Origin: Afipia sp.
GTDB taxonomy: Bacteria; Pseudomonadota; Alphaproteobacteria; Rhizobiales; Xanthobacteraceae
NCBI GenBank assembly: GCA_024707075.1
Contig: JANQAK010000003.1
Coordinates: forward strand, 186,001 to 250,000
Reading direction: 5' to 3'
Length of the DNA stretch: 64,000 nt
Position numbers and translations under genes: made by a program. This document shows, piece after piece, positions 34,650 to 44,180 of this stretch. The notes beneath the pieces were generated by a model. It was given only the letters and a program-made list of their open reading frames with translations, had not been told where the DNA came from and searched no databases. Position 1 is the first letter of the stretch, and every line of letters begins with the position of its first letter.

Positions 34650-36422
34650 TCATCCTTCGAGGCTCGCGCGGCTACGCTGCGCTCGCACCTCAGGATGACG
34701 CTTCGCTTTGTTGCCGTCACCCTGAGGTGCCGTAGCGAAGCGGAGGCCTCGAAGGGCGACGGCTAGATCAATTACGCCGAAATCGCCTTCGCAGAATCCG
34801 CCTGTTCGCGCAGCGCGAGACTTCTGGATCTTGCCGGTGGAGGTCTTCGGGATCGAGCCGAAAATCACTGACTTCGGCGACTTGAATCCCGGCAGCACGC
34901 TTTTGCAGTAGGCGAGGATTTCCGCTTCGGTCGCGCTGGCGCCTTCCTTCAACTCGACGAAGGCACAGGGCACCTCGCCCCATTTCGTATCCGGCTTGGC
35001 CACCACCGCCGCGAACAGCACGGCGGGATGCTTGTACAGCACGTCCTCGACCTCGACCGATGAGATGTTCTCGCCGCCCGAGATGATGATGTCCTTGGAG
35101 CGGTCCTTGATGATGACGTAGCCGTCCTTGTCCAGCACGCCGAGATCGCCGGTGTGAAACCAGCCGCCGTCGAAGGCTTCCTTGGTTGCTTTTTCGTTCT
35201 TCAGGTAGCCCTTCATCACGATGTTGCCGCGGAACATGACCTCGCCGATGGTCTCGCCGTCGCGCGGCACTTCCTGCATGGTTTCGGGATTGAGCACCGT
35301 GACGGCTTCCTGAAGCGGATAGGGCACGCCCTGCCGCCGCTTGAGCTGCGCGCGCTGGTCCGCGGGCAGGTCGTCCCAGCCGGGCTGCTCGGCGCAGACA
35401 GAGGCGGGGCCATAGACTTCGGTTAGCCCATAGACGTGGGTGAGCTTGATGCCGATGCTCTCCGCGCCCTCGAGCACCGCCACGGGCGGCGCAGCGCCCG
35501 CGATCAGCCCGACAATCCGTCTTGCCGCGTCTCCCTTCGGCGCGCCCGGAGCGTTGATCAGCGTGTTGTAAACGATCGGCGCACCGCACATGTGGGTCAC
35601 GCCGTGCTTTGGGATCAATTCGAAGATCTTGGCCGGATCGACCTTGCGCAGGCAGACGTTAATGCCGGCCGACAGCGCGATGGTCCACGGAAAACACCAG
35701 CCGTTGCAATGGAACATCGGCAGCGTCCAGAGATACACCGGATGCTGGCCGAGATTGCCTGCGAGGATGTTGCTCGTGGCGTTGAGATACGCGCCGCGAT
35801 GATGCGTCACGACACCTTTGGGGTTGCCTGTGGTGCCCGATGTGTAGCCGAGCGCGATGGCGTCCCATTCGTCCTGCGGTCGCTGCCAGTCGAAATCCGG
35901 ATCGCCGGATGCAACCGCAGCCTCGTATTCGATCTCGCCGATCCGTTGGCCGCCGGGAAACGCCGCGTCGTCGACATCGATCACCAGCGGCTTCGGGCCT
36001 TTCATCAGGTCCAGCGCATCGGAGATTACGCCGGTGAATTCCGGATCGACCAGAATGATTTTGGCCCCGCCGTGGTTGAGCTGGAACGCGATCGCCGCCG
36101 GGTCGAGCCGGATGTTGAGCCCGTTGAGCACGCCGCCGGCCATCGGCACGGCGAAATGCAACTCGTTCATCGCCGGAATGTTCGGCAGCATGGCCGCCAC
36201 CGTATCGCCACGGCCAATGCCGCGCCGGACGAGATACGACGCAAAGCGCTTGCAGCGCTCATAGGTCTGCGCCCAAGTGAGCGTGCGGCCTTCGTAGACC
36301 GTGCTGGTCAGCTCCGGATAGACGCTGGCGCTGCGGGCGAGGAAACTCAACGGCGACAGCGGGACGTAATTAGCGGGGTTTTTGTCCAGACCGATGCTGT
36401 ATTGACCCTGACTGCTGCTCAT
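34650..36422 (-). CDS. acyl-CoA synthetase (AMP-forming), C-terminus altered by an apparent frameshift
   Basis: This adenylate-forming enzyme of about 550 core residues shows YTSGTTGNPKGVV (phosphate loop), HVYGLTEVYGP, WFHTGDLGVLDKDGY and the C-terminal lysine region PKTSTGKIQK. It would activate a medium-chain or branched carboxylate to its CoA ester; the specificity is not readable. After KIQK the frame turns to SRAARTGGFCEGD and runs into an intergenic repeat. Deleting one base near 34811-34817 restores SRLREQADSAKAISA and a stop at 34772-34774, which looks authentic. So the last 50 or so residues are probably an artefact or recent mutation. Confidence 0.85.
   Translation of the reverse strand: MSSSQGQYSIGLDKNPANYVPLSPLSFLARSASVYPELTSTVYEGRTLTWAQTYERCKRFASYLVRRGIGRGDTVAAMLPNIPAMNELHFAVPMAGGVLNGLNIRLDPAAIAFQLNHGGAKIILVDPEFTGVISDALDLMKGPKPLVIDVDDAAFPGGQRIGEIEYEAAVASGDPDFDWQRPQDEWDAIALGYTSGTTGNPKGVVTHHRGAYLNATSNILAGNLGQHPVYLWTLPMFHCNGWCFPWTIALSAGINVCLRKVDPAKIFELIPKHGVTHMCGAPIVYNTLINAPGAPKGDAARRIVGLIAGAAPPVAVLEGAESIGIKLTHVYGLTEVYGPASVCAEQPGWDDLPADQRAQLKRRQGVPYPLQEAVTVLNPETMQEVPRDGETIGEVMFRGNIVMKGYLKNEKATKEAFDGGWFHTGDLGVLDKDGYVIIKDRSKDIIISGGENISSVEVEDVLYKHPAVLFAAVVAKPDTKWGEVPCAFVELKEGASATEAEILAYCKSVLPGFKSPKSVIFGSIPKTSTGKIQKSRAARTGGFCEGDFGVIDLAVALRGLRFATAPQGDGNKAKRHPEVRAQRSRASLEG
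34654..34755. repeat. palindromic intergenic repeat, family A
   Basis: Outer arms CCTTCGAGGC (34654-34663) and GCCTCGAAGG (34746-34755), and inner arms GCACCTCAGG (34685-34694) and CCTGAGGTGC (34721-34730), make a nested cruciform-type element. I recall CATCCTTCGAG-type repeats as common in genomes of this family. Confidence 0.75.
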
Positions 36423-36646
36423 ATCCGGACTCCCTGATCAACCGACGCGTTTGACGCCGTTGGCGTTCCGGTCGGACAATTTCATCAGGTTCTACAGCGG
36501 CAGTGCACGCGGTCAATGAGGTGGCATCAGGCATTTTGGGCAGAATGAGCGTATCTGCCGCGCAACGCCCGTCCATTAGAGCGAATTCAGTGATTGATTG
36601 AAGTTATTAAGATGATTTCGTGATAATATATCATAATATGCTGTAA
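36423..36646. other. AT-rich intergenic stretch
   Basis: About 220 bases. From 36575 to 36662 the DNA is strikingly AT-rich, with repeated GTGATAAT words (CGTGATAATATATCATAATATG then ACGTGATAATTTTTCC). It marks the left edge of an accessory block. No gene is seen. Confidence 0.45.
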
Positions 36647-37033
36647 TTACGTGATAATTTTTCCATGCGAGGAGGGGCCGTCAGTCCTCTCCAGAGCCCG
36701 GGAGCGGGGATTGGCGGGCTCCTTGACCTGATCCAGCTCAACAGCCGCGGCAAAAGCCCGCTTCATGCGTTCATCGGTCATCCGCTCCAGATGGCGGCGC
36801 AACATAGCGGCAGAGCCGGAATGGGGCTCGGTGATCGCTAAGCAGAGTTCGGCGCTGGTGCGATGGAAAAACCGGAAGCCGTCGGGGTGGCCTTGCGGAG
36901 CGCTCAGTTTGTCGATCTGGGACGCTGCGGCAAGCACGGCCAGCCGGTCATCGTTGTCGTTTGTGACGGCGAACCGCAGCAACGCACGCACCGTCTTCTC
37001 ATGCCGTTCGCCGGTTTCTGCCTGCGTGTTCAT
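36647..37033 (-). CDS. small soluble protein of unknown function
   Basis: This 128-residue protein starts at an ATG with GGAGG eight bases upstream. It is helical and charged (ETGERHEKTVRALLRFAVTND, FRFFHRTSAELCLAITEPH, LRRHLERMTDERMKRAF), with no membrane segment or motif that I recognise. It lies 35 bases after the DapA-like gene and is probably the last gene of that unit. Confidence 0.55.
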   Translation of the reverse strand: MNTQAETGERHEKTVRALLRFAVTNDNDDRLAVLAAASQIDKLSAPQGHPDGFRFFHRTSAELCLAITEPHSGSAAMLRRHLERMTDERMKRAFAAAVELDQVKEPANPRSRALERTDGPSSHGKIIT

Positions 37034-37068
37034 TGCCAAGTCCTCCGTCTCCCCGCCGATGTCTGCCG

Positions 37069-38034
37069 TCAGTGGACAGAATCCGGAGGTTGAACGTTGG
37101 GAGCGAAGCCGTTCACGGGAGGCAGCTTGTCATCTTCTTCGATAATCCTCATCGCCGCGGCGACCTCGGCCTTCGCTGGTTCTGCGAGTTCAACCAGAGG
37201 CAGGCGTATCTGCGGCGACATCAGCCCGAGGAGACTTAAGGCGTACTTGAGCGGAGCAGGTGTCGAATCCCTTGAGAGCGTGGCTGTGAGGCGGCCGACC
37301 CGCATCGCCAGCACTCTGGCGAGTTGCAGATCGCCCTCCTTGCAGGATCGATAAAGCTGCCGGCAGATCTCCGGAATGACGTTTGACGTGATCGAGATAC
37401 AGCCGTCCCCGCCATGCACCAGGAAAGCCGGCGCGGCTGTATCGTCGCCCGACAGCAGACGGAACCGGGGTCCTGTCAGAACGCGCAGGCGTTGCGGCCG
37501 GGCAAGGTCGCCGGTTGCATCCCGGAGGCCGACGAACTGCGGCGATTCCGCCAATCGTGCGACGGTATCGTCGGCAAGCTCACGCACCGTGCGGGAAGGG
37601 ACGTCGTGCAGAATGATCGGCAGCCGGGTGTTGTCTGCAATCGCACGGAAGTGCGCATGGATGCCGGCCTGCGTAGGCTTGTTGTAGTACGGCGTCACGG
37701 ACAGCACTGCGTCGGCGCCGTCAGCTTCCGCCCTCCGCGTCAGTTCGATTGCTTCGCTTGTGGAGTTCGATCCCGCCCCGGCGATAATCGCTGCACGGCC
37801 TCTGGAGGCCCGGACGGCGACGCGAACGAGGGCGGTATGCTCGGCGTGGTCGAGCGTGGAATCCTCGCCGGTGGTTTCACCGACCACCAATGCGGTCGCG
37901 CCGGCTGCGATCTGCCGTTCGCAGAGCCGCCGGAATACTCCGAGATCAATCTCGCCGGCATTGTCGAGCGGCGTCGGAAGGTCTGGGATATAGCCCGTCA
38001 GCCATGTGGCGGGATGGTGCATCGAAAAGGTCAT
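37069..38034 (-). CDS. DapA/NAL-family aldolase homologue with the Schiff-base lysine replaced by Arg
   Basis: This 321-residue TIM barrel resembles dihydrodipicolinate synthase: GETTGEDSTL (normally GTTGES), TPYYNKPTQ with the conserved tyrosine (117), DVPSRT, and FVGLRDATGDL where DapA has K-[DE]-A-[TS]-G. The residue aligned with the lysine that forms the Schiff base with pyruvate is Arg171 (codon CGG). True lysine-pathway activity is therefore doubtful. Some DapA-like proteins lacking this lysine have other roles. The neighbours are small unknown genes, not lysine-synthesis genes. Confidence 0.85.
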   Translation of the reverse strand: MTFSMHHPATWLTGYIPDLPTPLDNAGEIDLGVFRRLCERQIAAGATALVVGETTGEDSTLDHAEHTALVRVAVRASRGRAAIIAGAGSNSTSEAIELTRRAEADGADAVLSVTPYYNKPTQAGIHAHFRAIADNTRLPIILHDVPSRTVRELADDTVARLAESPQFVGLRDATGDLARPQRLRVLTGPRFRLLSGDDTAAPAFLVHGGDGCISITSNVIPEICRQLYRSCKEGDLQLARVLAMRVGRLTATLSRDSTPAPLKYALSLLGLMSPQIRLPLVELAEPAKAEVAAAMRIIEEDDKLPPVNGFAPNVQPPDSVH

Positions 38035-38043
38035 GAGATATCG

Positions 38044-38484
38044 TCACGCTGCGTTGGCCATGTTGCTGAAATTTTGCCGCCGGGCGGACAGCACAAAGTG
38101 TTCGTGGCATCTGACACCGGCCTCGATACGGAAGCCGAGCCGTTCGAGATTCTCCCGAACCTTCATGTTGGAACCCTCGCCGCGAAAGTCGATCACCACG
38201 GCGATCGCAGCCGTGGCGCTCAGAAATGGCGAGATTTCGGCCAGAGCTGCTTCGAGGGCCTGTAGCGAATGCTGTCCTGTGACAATGCCGACGGCATATT
38301 GTCCATGCGGCACGCACCGGCTCGTTGTCGACACACGCAGGAATCCGCGGTGCCGCAGTTCGAGTTCAGTCGCAGCGCTGTCGCCGCCTGCGACAATGAT
38401 CCGATGCAGGATGGATGGACGCGTCAGATCGATCATGGTCGCCATGACCTGATCATGGGTCAGGTCGAAATTGAGCTGAAGCAT
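38044..38484 (-). CDS. protein of unknown function, upstream partner of the DapA-like gene
   Basis: This 146-residue alpha/beta protein begins MLQLNFDLTHDQVMATM and has a glycine loop IIVAGGDSAATEL. The C-terminal half is regular alternating strands and helices (AAIAVVIDFRGEGSNMKV, ENLERLGFRIEAG). It ends nine bases before the DapA-like start, so both are probably co-transcribed. I do not recognise a family. Confidence 0.55.
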   Translation of the reverse strand: MLQLNFDLTHDQVMATMIDLTRPSILHRIIVAGGDSAATELELRHRGFLRVSTTSRCVPHGQYAVGIVTGQHSLQALEAALAEISPFLSATAAIAVVIDFRGEGSNMKVRENLERLGFRIEAGVRCHEHFVLSARRQNFSNMANAA

Positions 38485-38521
38485 TGCTGTATCCCCGAAC
38501 GTTGGAGTGAGGCGTAGCGTC

Positions 38522-38815
38522 TCATGCGACGCGGCGCAGCCGGAAGCTGTCGTGATCCGAATGGCTCTCTCGGGGTTCCGTAAGGCCGCGTGGAGCAGGG
38601 CTGCTTTTCATGTCCAGCTCAAGAGTGCTGGGAGCCGGCACGATCGATTCAGGATGATGGCCGTTCTCGAAGAGCGCGTATCGGACCGCTTCGGCGCGGT
38701 TGACGAAGAGCCCGCCGAACAATCCGTTTTGTTCCTGCGCGACCCAATTGCCGTGGCTGTTCTTGCCGATGAAAACCAATGACGAGCTACACGACGGAGG
38801 TTCTGTCTGTTTCAT
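38522..38815 (-). CDS. small protein, possibly DUF2188-like
   Basis: This 97-residue protein has a core SHGNWVAQEQNGLFGGLFVNRAEAVRYALFENGHH. This resembles the short beta-beta-alpha proteins of the DUF2188 type, in which a modified strand pair precedes an A-E-A helix. The Pro/Ser-rich tail looks disordered. The ribosome site is weak (GAGG at about 12 bases). It is probably part of the same accessory unit. Confidence 0.45.
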   Translation of the reverse strand: MKQTEPPSCSSSLVFIGKNSHGNWVAQEQNGLFGGLFVNRAEAVRYALFENGHHPESIVPAPSTLELDMKSSPAPRGLTEPRESHSDHDSFRLRRVA

Positions 38816-38894
38816 GATTAAGTGCCTCGATTGACATTTGCTGTTCCGGGATCGTGCAGGCCATCGTGGATAGGAATCGGACGGCCTTGCGCGA

Positions 38895-39086
38895 TCACGT
38901 CGCTAATGTCTGGTCGAGCACCGTATGAATTCGAGAGCATCGCTGGGCCGATCTCATAGCCACGGCATAAGCAGCGCCGAACAGGCGGCTGTAGATACTG
39001 CCGTCGGCCGATCCAATGCTGTTGGGACATCCAGCGGCGAAAGCCTCAAATATCTCGACAATTTTATGAGAGTTTGGATCGATCAT
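38895..39086 (-). CDS. doubtful 63-residue reading frame
   Basis: It begins MIDPNSHKIVEIFEAF and has mildly helical composition but no motif. It starts right at the AT-rich right edge of the block. A second frame (38818-39030) overlaps it on the same strand. Neither has a strong ribosome site, and one of them may be a real small gene. It is reported so that the stretch is covered. Confidence 0.25.
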   Translation of the reverse strand: MIDPNSHKIVEIFEAFAAGCPNSIGSADGSIYSRLFGAAYAVAMRSAQRCSRIHTVLDQTLAT

Positions 39087-39200
39087 ATTGAAATTAAATC
39101 GATATAAAATATTCCATAATATACCTTATGCGAATCCGAGGTGTGGGCGAGCGCATGGCCGTGGATGCGGCTCCCTCAAGTCCACCAAATCCATTCCCGG

Positions 39201-40799
<1,599 letters not shown>

Positions 40800-41012
40800 G
40801 AGTCACGCTGAATGCCTGATCGAATCCGCCGCTTCGCCAGCACATAGGCGCAGGCAGAAGTTGTTGGCAAGGCGTGCTTGAACCCCGTCCGTATGACGCC
40901 GATAATGCAGTTGGTGACTCGCAGTCGTGCAAGCGGCTGACATAAAACGTTCACATCACGTCTGGCCAAGCTGGCACTCGCGCATGGCCTCTTCGATGTC
41001 AGGAATTTTCAG

Positions 41013-41582
41013 ATGACAAGGTGGTCACACCGGCGCGGACCGCTTCGGTACGGTTCGGACACGCGGCGCTGGACCGTCCTGATGATCGTGCTGATCGGCT
41101 CGCTCGGTGTCTATGTAGCCGAGCGCTGGATGCGGACGCCGGATGCGCCGATCGTCGGCAATGCTTTCGTGGCGGACGGCGATACGCTGACGATTGCCGG
41201 CACGCGGATTCGCCTGCTCGACATCGACGCTCCCGAACTCGTTCAGAACTGCCTCGATGCGCAGGGCCGCGACTGGCCGTGCGGACGGCAGGCTTCGGCG
41301 CAATTGCGAAGTCACGTGCGCGGCCACGACCTGACATGCCAGCCGAAATCGCGTGATCAGTATGGGCGCACGCTGGCAACCTGCACCCTGCCCGATGGCT
41401 CGAACATCAATGCCTGGATGGTGGCGCAAGGCTGGGCCGTGACGTCGGGCTACGACAATGTCTATGGAGCGCAGCAGGCCGACGCGAAAGCCGCCAAACG
41501 CGGATTATGGTCGGGATCGTTCACGCCGCCGCGGCAATGGCGGCAGCAGCATCCGCGTACGGACGACAACAGCAAGGACTGA
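41013..41582 (+). CDS. membrane-anchored thermonuclease-family protein
   Basis: This 189-residue protein has a basic N-terminus and one membrane helix (about residues 20-37). A staphylococcal-nuclease-type OB fold follows: FVADGDTLTIAGTRIRLLDIDAPEL, then SRDQYGRTLATC and GWAVTSGYDNVY. The arginine and glutamate of the active site are present in RIRLLDIDAPE and YGRT. The domain is periplasmic. Four cysteines suggest two disulfides. It would cut DNA or RNA; the biological role is unknown. Confidence 0.85.
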   Translation: MTRWSHRRGPLRYGSDTRRWTVLMIVLIGSLGVYVAERWMRTPDAPIVGNAFVADGDTLTIAGTRIRLLDIDAPELVQNCLDAQGRDWPCGRQASAQLRSHVRGHDLTCQPKSRDQYGRTLATCTLPDGSNINAWMVAQGWAVTSGYDNVYGAQQADAKAAKRGLWSGSFTPPRQWRQQHPRTDDNSKD

Positions 41583-41596
41583 CCGCCAGAATTTTG

Positions 41597-41848
41597 TCAG
41601 CCGACTTTCGCCAGACACGGCTGTTCGCGCAAATGCCGTTCGGTCGAGGCCGGATATTTTCGCAGCATGGCCGCCGGCCGGATCGGGCGCGGCACGAAGT
41701 TTCCGCCGCAGTTCGGACACGCACCGCCGAAGATCGTGTCAGTGCAGGTCGCGCAGAACGTGCATTCGAAAGTACAGATCATCGCCTCGCGGCTTTCCGG
41801 CGGCAGATCCTTGTCGCAGCATTCGCAGTTCGGCCTGAGTTTCATCAT
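41597..41848 (-). CDS. DUF1272 zinc-ribbon protein
   Basis: This 83-residue protein begins MMKLRPNCECCDKDLPP and contains ICTFECTFCATCTD and GGACPNCGG. Three CxxC pairs fit one or two zinc ribbons, as in the DUF1272 family. GAGGAGG sits six bases before the first ATG. Function unknown. It is convergent with the nuclease gene and downstream of the VUT transporter gene by 22 bases. Confidence 0.85.
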   Translation of the reverse strand: MMKLRPNCECCDKDLPPESREAMICTFECTFCATCTDTIFGGACPNCGGNFVPRPIRPAAMLRKYPASTERHLREQPCLAKVG

Positions 41849-41870
41849 CGGCAGCCTCCTCCGCACTGTC

Positions 41871-42425
41871 TCAGACGCCAAGGCGCCTGTCGCGCCTACG
41901 CAGCCAATCAATCGCCGGCAGCGTCAGCACCACCATAATAGCCTTGCCGACGATTTGGCCTGCGAGAAATTCGAGACTGCCGAAGGCGAGCCACAGGAAC
42001 AGCAGCGAGTCGGCCACAAGCCCGACGAAACTGCTTGCGGCCACGGCCAGCACGAGGCCGCGCTTCTGCAGCGGCGTGTAGACCGCGAAGTCGGCCAGTT
42101 CCGATAGCAGGAACGCGACGGCGGATGCGATCACCAGCGGCGCGGGTGCCAGTGCCGCCGACAGCGCGGTTCCCGCTCCGATCGCCGCCAGTCCGTAAGC
42201 CACGCCGAGCCGCCGCTGCACCAGATCGCGCAGCACCAGCGCGAGACCCGCCATCAGCACGCCGCTCGGAGCCATCAGGCCGGGCGCAACCGGGATGAGA
42301 CAGGGCCCGTTCGGCGGGCACACCGTGCCGACATGCTGGATCAGCCAGTTGGCGATCGGGATACAGGCGATGTAAGCCGCGAGAAACAGGAGGCCTTCCG
42401 TACGATGACGCTGCGCAAGCATCAT
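41871..42425 (-). CDS. VUT family membrane protein, probable queuosine-precursor transporter (YhhQ-like)
   Basis: This 184-residue protein has six membrane helices with family features: [53 protein letters not shown] and [17 protein letters not shown]. YhhQ imports preQ0/preQ1. Its ATG overlaps the queC stop (ATGA). This strongly supports a link to queuosine metabolism, where one gene makes preQ0 and the other salvages the precursor. Confidence 0.85.
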   Translation of the reverse strand: MMLAQRHRTEGLLFLAAYIACIPIANWLIQHVGTVCPPNGPCLIPVAPGLMAPSGVLMAGLALVLRDLVQRRLGVAYGLAAIGAGTALSAALAPAPLVIASAVAFLLSELADFAVYTPLQKRGLVLAVAASSFVGLVADSLLFLWLAFGSLEFLAGQIVGKAIMVVLTLPAIDWLRRRDRRLGV

Positions 42426-43150
42426 CGCGCGCCGGTCCCGGCTTGTGCTGTGTAGGCCGCCCAGCCTTTGGCGCGCAGGCTGCACGCCGGGCATTCGCCG
42501 CAGCCATAACCCCACGCGTGGCGCGCGCCGCGCTCGCCGAGATAGCAGGTGTGGGAATGCTCGACGATCAGATCGACCAGCCCCTTGCCGCCGAGTTCCT
42601 CCGCCAGCCCCCACGTGTCGGCCTTGTCGCGCCACATCAGCGGCGTATGCAGTTCGAAGGGACGCGCCATGCCGAGATTGAGCGCGACATTGAGCGCCTT
42701 GATGGTCTCGTCGCGGCAATCTGGGTAGCCGGAAAAATCCGTCTCGCACATTCCGCCGATGATATGCGTGATGCCGCGCCGGTAGGCCAGCGCCGCGGCA
42801 AATGTGAGGAACACCAGGTTGCGGCCCGGCACGAAGGTGTTCGGCAGGCCGCCCTCGCCCATTTCAATCGCCGTGTCGCGCGTCAGCGCGGTCTCGGAAA
42901 TCACGCCGAGGGTCGGAATATCCAGTGTGTGGCTTTCGCCGAGCTTTGCCGCCCAGTCCGGCCGCAGCGCCACCATGCCATCGATCAGTTTCGCCCGGCT
43001 TTCGAGTTCGATGGCATGGCGCTGGCCGTAGGAAAATCCGACGGTTTCCACGCGTTCGAACCGCGACAACGCCCAGGCCAGGCACGTCGCAGAATCCTGC
43101 CCGCCGGAGAACAGCACCAAGGCTGCATTGTTCTGGCCCAACTCTGTCAT
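42422..43150 (-). CDS. queC: 7-cyano-7-deazaguanine synthase
   Basis: This 242-residue protein has a PP-loop SGGQDS (15-20), [23 protein letters not shown] and the zinc-binding cysteines in HTCYLGE and [11 protein letters not shown]. It converts carboxy-deazaguanine to preQ0 with ATP and ammonia. The ATG at 43150 is chosen because upstream codons look non-coding and family members begin a few residues before the PP-loop. It is coupled to the VUT transporter. Confidence 0.94.
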   Translation of the reverse strand: MTELGQNNAALVLFSGGQDSATCLAWALSRFERVETVGFSYGQRHAIELESRAKLIDGMVALRPDWAAKLGESHTLDIPTLGVISETALTRDTAIEMGEGGLPNTFVPGRNLVFLTFAAALAYRRGITHIIGGMCETDFSGYPDCRDETIKALNVALNLGMARPFELHTPLMWRDKADTWGLAEELGGKGLVDLIVEHSHTCYLGERGARHAWGYGCGECPACSLRAKGWAAYTAQAGTGAR

Positions 43151-43246
43151 GGGACTGCACTTAGCACCCGGGCACCGCGCCGCCAATTGTCTCAGGGCCG
43201 TCATTGCGGCATAGAGGGCAGACCCTGCTCAAGCCTGCGGTGCCCC

Positions 43247-44062
43247 ATGCTCCCTTCCCAAGATATTTCCCGGTTGCTCGACATCATGGCCGCATTGCGT
43301 ACGCCGAAAACTGGCTGCCCATGGGACCTGGAGCAGACGTTTGCGACCATCGCGCCCTACACCATCGAGGAAGCCTATGAGGTCGCGGACGCGATCGCGC
43401 GCAACGATCTCGAAGACCTCAAGGAAGAACTCGGCGACCTGCTGTTGCAGGTGGTGTTTCATGCGCGCATGGCCGAGGAACAGGGCGCGTTTGCGTTCGG
43501 CGATGTCGTAAATGCGATCAACACCAAGATGATCCGGCGTCACCCGCATGTCTTTGGCGACAGGGCCGGAAAGCTCACGCCCGACGAGGTGAAAGGCCTG
43601 TGGTACAGCATCAAGGCCGAGGAGAAAGCCGAACGTGCGGCGGCGCGCGGTGAAGCTCCTGACGCAAAGCCAGGCCTGCTGGCGAGCGTGAAGAAGAGCC
43701 AGCCTGCGCTGGCGCGCGCGATGGATTTGCAGCGCACGGCCTCGACCGTCGGCTTCGACTGGAACGATCCGCGCGCTGTGCTGGCTAAAATCCGCGAGGA
43801 AGCTGACGAGATCGAAGCGGCGCTCGATAGCGGCGATCAGGTGCATATCGCGGAAGAAACAGGTGACTTGCTATTCGCGGTGGTCAATCTGGCGCGCCAC
43901 GCCAAGACCGATCCCGAAATGGCATTGCGCGCAACCAATGCGAAGTTCGAGCGGCGCTTCGCCCATATCGAACGCGCCCTCGCCGCAAAAGGCTCATCGC
44001 TGGAAAAGGCGACGCTTGTAGAGATGGATGCGCTCTGGAACGAGGCGAAGGGCGAAGAGTAA
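43247..44062 (+). CDS. mazG: nucleoside triphosphate pyrophosphohydrolase
   Basis: This 271-residue protein has two MazG repeats. The first has TGCPWDLEQTFATIAPY, EEAYEVADAI and EELGDLLLQVVFHARMAEE; the second has KIREEADEIEAAL and EETGDLLFAVVNLARH. MazG hydrolyses non-canonical or excess NTPs to NMP and pyrophosphate. The long in-frame region upstream is antisense to queC, so the start is the first ATG after it. It is divergent from queC. Confidence 0.94.
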   Translation: MLPSQDISRLLDIMAALRTPKTGCPWDLEQTFATIAPYTIEEAYEVADAIARNDLEDLKEELGDLLLQVVFHARMAEEQGAFAFGDVVNAINTKMIRRHPHVFGDRAGKLTPDEVKGLWYSIKAEEKAERAAARGEAPDAKPGLLASVKKSQPALARAMDLQRTASTVGFDWNDPRAVLAKIREEADEIEAALDSGDQVHIAEETGDLLFAVVNLARHAKTDPEMALRATNAKFERRFAHIERALAAKGSSLEKATLVEMDALWNEAKGEE

Positions 44063-44089
44063 CTCCGGACGCTTGACGCTACACCAACT

Positions 44090-44176
44090 CGTCATTGCGA
44101 GCGAAGCGAAGCAAAGCAATCCAAAGCGATAAAGAAGAACTGGATTGCTTCGTCGCAGGTTTTCCTCGCAATGACG
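44090..44176. repeat. palindromic intergenic repeat, family B
   Basis: Outer arms CGTCATTGCGAG (44090-44101) and CTCGCAATGACG (44165-44176), and inner arms AAGCAATCCA (44114-44123) and TGGATTGCTT (44141-44150), form a nested element between two convergent genes. It is the GTCATTGCGAGCGAAGCGAAGCAATCC-type repeat familiar from this bacterial group and may also act as a terminator. Confidence 0.75.
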
Positions 44177-44180
44177 AAAA

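Noticed and set aside
42443-43246. 268 extra in-frame codons before MazG
   Set aside because: They are antisense to queC and lack family similarity; the MazG domain starts right after the chosen ATG.
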